From contig CAMGRE010000006.1 of assembly GCA_946061355.1 (NCBI GenBank), positions 1 to 25,439 on the forward strand: a stretch of DNA of 25,439 nucleotides, read 5' to 3'. The notes below the pieces were generated by a model. It ran no database searches, was not told the origin of the DNA, and saw nothing but the letters and a program-made list of their open reading frames with translations. Each line of letters begins with the position of its first letter. The first letter of the stretch is position 1. The position numbers and the translations under genes were made by a program. This DNA comes from an uncultured bacterium. GTDB lineage: Bacteria; Bacillota; Clostridia; Lachnospirales; Lachnospiraceae. Shown piece after piece: positions 23,105-25,439 of the stretch.

Positions 23105-23893
23105 ATGGCAGACAAAAAAGGCATTCTGGCGGTGAGCTTCGGAACGAGCTATGAGCGCGCCAGAAAAGAAGCGATAGACGCGGTGGAAGAGCAGTGGCGG
23201 TCAGTTTTTCCCGACTGTGAACTGCGAAGAGCATTTACGAGTCCGAGGATTATAAGGAGGCTGGCGGCGCAGGGACTGTCAGTCCCCGATGTGACGCAGG
23301 CGCTTAAGCATATGAAGGCGGAAGGCTTTACCCATGTGTGGGTGCAGCCGACGCTCCTGATACCGGGAGAAGAGTATGACAGGCTGTGTGAGGCGGTGAA
23401 ACCTTTTGCATGCGATTTTGCATTGCTTAAGGTCGGGGAGCCCCTGCTGTGTCAGGAAGAGGATTGTGACAATACTGTCAGAATTGTGATGAAGAAATAC
23501 CCCGTGCGGTCAGGCGAGGCGTGCATCCTGATGGGGCACGGGACGGCCCATGACGCAGGTCACATTTACCAAAGAATCAGGAGAAAGATGGAGGAACAGA
23601 GCGAGGGCAGGTACAGTCTTGCGACGGTGGAGGGAGACCCCGGGATCGAGGAGGTCGCGGAGAAGCTGCCGGGTGATGTCCGCAAGGTTACGTTGGTGCC
23701 TTTTATGCTGGTGGCAGGCGATCACGCCATGAATGACATGGCGGGAGAGGAACCGGGGAGTTTCCGTTCTGTCCTGGAGGCAAAAGGGTATGAGGTGGAG
23801 TGCGTCATCCGGGGTATGGGCGCATATCCGGAGATCCGCGCGCTGTATGACGCCAAACTCAGGAAGAATCTGGGAGAGGAAACTATAGTGTGA
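23105..23893 (+). CDS. cbiK: Sirohydrochlorin cobaltochelatase CbiK
   Basis: 262 residues from ATG 23105 after GAGGA; an earlier in-frame ATG at 23042 lies within the predicted promoter and is rejected. The enzyme inserts Co2+ into sirohydrochlorin in the anaerobic cobalamin pathway. Seen: the N-terminal ILAVSFGTSYERARKEAIDA, then FTSPRIIRRLAAQG, HVWVQPTLLIPGEEYDRL, LMGHGTAHDAGHIYQR with His145, VEGDPG with Glu176, and VAGDHAMNDMAGEE with His207. His145 and His207 match the metal-binding pair known in CbiK; Glu176 is a likely third ligand. No signal peptide, so it is cytoplasmic, unlike the exported CbiK type of Desulfovibrio. It is one base from hemA, and a precorrin-2 dehydrogenase follows, so this is an early tetrapyrrole operon. 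A sirohydrochlorin ferrochelatase role is possible in addition. Confidence 0.93.
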   Translation: MADKKGILAVSFGTSYERARKEAIDAVEEQWRSVFPDCELRRAFTSPRIIRRLAAQGLSVPDVTQALKHMKAEGFTHVWVQPTLLIPGEEYDRLCEAVKPFACDFALLKVGEPLLCQEEDCDNTVRIVMKKYPVRSGEACILMGHGTAHDAGHIYQRIRRKMEEQSEGRYSLATVEGDPGIEEVAEKLPGDVRKVTLVPFMLVAGDHAMNDMAGEEPGSFRSVLEAKGYEVECVIRGMGAYPEIRALYDAKLRKNLGEETIV

Positions 23894-23894
23894 T

Positions 23895-25136
23895 ATGTAC
23901 TGCATCAGCATCAATTATAAAAAGGCTCCGCTTGAGGTCAGGAGCCGGTTCGCTTTTTCGCCGGAGGAGCAAAGACAGTTTCTGAGGAAAAAGCATGCGG
24001 ACGATATGATCGCGGGCTGTGTGCTGTTGTCAACCTGCAACAGAGTTGAATATTATGTAAACTTCAAGGAAGAACGTTGCGCAGACTTTTTAGACAATTG
24101 TTATGTCAACCAGAGCGAAAAAAGGGAGACGGGAGATCTCTGGGAGCGGATGGAGCGTGATATCTGTGAGGAAAGGAATCTGGATATCGGGCTTTGCCGG
24201 AAATATATTAACTGCTATCATGGGGACAGGGCATTGAAGCATTTGCATCGTGTGGCAGCAGGCGTGGAATCCATGGTCCTGGGAGAGGATGAGATTCTGG
24301 GACAGGTGAAGGCTGCGTTTTCGCTTGCGATGGAGGAGGGCTGTACGGATTATCAGCTCAATACGATATTCAAGAGCGCGGTCACCGGGGCAAAAAGGAT
24401 CAAGACGGACACGGAACTCTCCAGAACATCGGTGTCTGTGGCAACGCTGGCGGCGGGCAGGATCCTCGCATTTGAGAAGCAGCTGCGGCAGGAGTCCGGA
24501 TGGGAGAACCGTCCTTTTCGGGTGATGATCATCGGGATCACCGGGAAGACGGGCAGCACCGTGATGAAAAATATCTGCAATCGGGAAAATCTTTTCGTCA
24601 TAGGGACCAGCAGGCAGCATGGCAGTGACGGCACGGTGACGCAGATGGACGGTGCGCAGATGGTGCTCTATCGGGAACGGTATGATGTGATGGGACAGTG
24701 CGATGTGGTGGTCAGCGCCACGGGCAGTCCGCATTACACGGTGACGAAAGCAGAGTGGCAGCAGGCGGTGAAGAATTGCGGCAGAAAGGGCAGGACGCTT
24801 TTTCTCGATCTGTCCGTGCCGGCGGATATTGACAGCGGCGTAGAGGGAGATCAGACGACGCTGTATCAGATAGACTATTTTACGGAGCTTGCAAGGAGCA
24901 ATAATGAGAAGAAACTGATCGAAAAGGAGCGGGCAGAGCTTATGGTCGAGGAGCAGCTTGATGAGGTGAAAAAGGATCTGCTCTTTCATGAGATCGTGCC
25001 GGAGATCCCGAAGTTAAAGGATCAGGCAGAAAAATACCGCTTTGAACAGATCCTTTACAGAGTCAGGCAGCAGGCGGATTACCCGGAAATGCAGGGATTT
25101 TTCAGGGCGCTCAAAAAGGCGCTGGAGGAAACGTGA
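23895..25136 (+). CDS. hemA: Glutamyl-tRNA reductase, divergent clostridial type
   Basis: 413 residues. It reduces Glu-tRNA(Glu) to glutamate-1-semialdehyde with NADPH, the first step of the C5 route to tetrapyrroles. The N-terminal catalytic domain has ISINYKKAPLEVRSRFAF, LLSTCNRVEYYV with nucleophile Cys48, and a conserved block reading VAAGVESMVLGEDEILGQVK. The nucleotide-binding domain starts MIIGITGKTGSTVM, where most relatives have GAGxMG. DVVVSATGSPHYTV and FLDLSVPADID match the later conserved blocks, though DLAVPRDID is more usual. The C-terminal helical dimerisation part follows. It starts 1 nt after the cbiK stop, so it is translationally coupled, and its stop overlaps the next start by one base. 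Confidence 0.92.
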   Translation: MYCISINYKKAPLEVRSRFAFSPEEQRQFLRKKHADDMIAGCVLLSTCNRVEYYVNFKEERCADFLDNCYVNQSEKRETGDLWERMERDICEERNLDIGLCRKYINCYHGDRALKHLHRVAAGVESMVLGEDEILGQVKAAFSLAMEEGCTDYQLNTIFKSAVTGAKRIKTDTELSRTSVSVATLAAGRILAFEKQLRQESGWENRPFRVMIIGITGKTGSTVMKNICNRENLFVIGTSRQHGSDGTVTQMDGAQMVLYRERYDVMGQCDVVVSATGSPHYTVTKAEWQQAVKNCGRKGRTLFLDLSVPADIDSGVEGDQTTLYQIDYFTELARSNNEKKLIEKERAELMVEEQLDEVKKDLLFHEIVPEIPKLKDQAEKYRFEQILYRVRQQADYPEMQGFFRALKKALEET

Positions 25137-25439
25137 TGGCATATTTTCCCATGTTCATATCAATAGAAGATAAGCCTTGTCTGGTGGTTGGCGGAGGCAG
25201 AGTCGCGCTCCGCAAGGCCCGGGGACTGCTTGACTTCGGCGCAAAGGTCACGTTGGTGGCGGAAGTAGTTAGTTTACATAATTTGGAAAGCATTCGGATC
25301 TGCCTGCGCAGTTTCCGGGAAGAGGATCTGCAGGAGCAGGAATGGGCGTTGGTCGTAGCTGCGACTGATGACAGGCAGGTCAATTCCATGATCAGCGCAT
25401 ATTGTCATAAAGTCGGGATACCGGTGAATGTGGCGGGTT
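25136..25439 (+). CDS. Precorrin-2 dehydrogenase (siroheme synthase N-terminal type), 5' part, runs off the window
   Basis: 101 codons are visible from ATG 25136 with no stop before the edge. The product begins MAYFPMFISIEDKPCLVVGG, then GGRVALRKARGLLDFGAKVT, the NAD-binding start typical of CysG-N/Met8p/SirC proteins, and continues with WALVVAATDDRQVNSMI and CHKVGIPVNVAG. The family oxidises precorrin-2 to sirohydrochlorin, the very substrate of CbiK in the same operon. The ATG shares one base with the hemA stop (TGATG). Whether it also carries a ferrochelatase or methyltransferase domain lies outside the window. Confidence 0.9.
   Translation, partial: MAYFPMFISIEDKPCLVVGGGRVALRKARGLLDFGAKVTLVAEVVSLHNLESIRICLRSFREEDLQEQEWALVVAATDDRQVNSMISAYCHKVGIPVNVAG

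Overview
The window looks like a chromosomal segment from an anaerobic clostridial Firmicute, most likely a Lachnospiraceae gut bacterium. This is inferred from strong AGGAGG-type ribosome sites, intrinsic terminators, lipoproteins with Ala/Glu/Pro-rich linkers after the lipobox, a one-chain pyruvate:ferredoxin oxidoreductase, and an anaerobic tetrapyrrole operon (cbiK-hemA-precorrin-2 dehydrogenase). All genes lie on the + strand. I see no tRNA, rRNA, CRISPR array or mobile element, and no stretch over 300 bases lacks a gene.

Region 1 (1-5846) is a sensory operon: the tail of a DUF1836 protein, a membrane-anchored sugar-binding protein, a YesM/LytS-type histidine kinase, a YesN-type AraC-family response regulator and a lipoprotein sugar-binding protein, closed by an intrinsic terminator. 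Region 2 (5847-11218) is a ChvE/MmsA/MmsB-type monosaccharide ABC transporter. Its binding-protein gene looks highly expressed and is followed by a terminator; a fused double-domain ATPase and two tandem paralogous permeases follow. Region 3 (11219-15024) is a second sugar transporter of RbsBAC type with the same layout: binding protein, terminator-like hairpin, TTG-started ATPase, permease. Region 4 (15025-19481) is a second sensory operon: a membrane-anchored paralog of the region 3 binding protein, a multi-TM NarL/DesK-type kinase, a LuxR-type regulator and an unrelated SBP_bac_1-type binding protein with no transporter.

So two sugar transporters sit between two two-component systems. Each system carries binding-protein homologs that appear to serve sensing rather than transport. 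The first matches the known XylFII-LytS-YesN arrangement of clostridia. The second uses a different kinase class and is the most novel part of the window. No sugar isomerase, kinase or other catabolic gene is nearby, so the sugars cannot be named from context.

Region 5 (19482-25439) is unrelated metabolism: a pyruvate:ferredoxin oxidoreductase with an unusual duplicated 18-residue unit in its linker, then a tetrapyrrole operon (CbiK cobaltochelatase, divergent glutamyl-tRNA reductase HemA, and the start of a precorrin-2 dehydrogenase cut by the window edge). The operon probably has its own promoter overlapping the end of the oxidoreductase gene.
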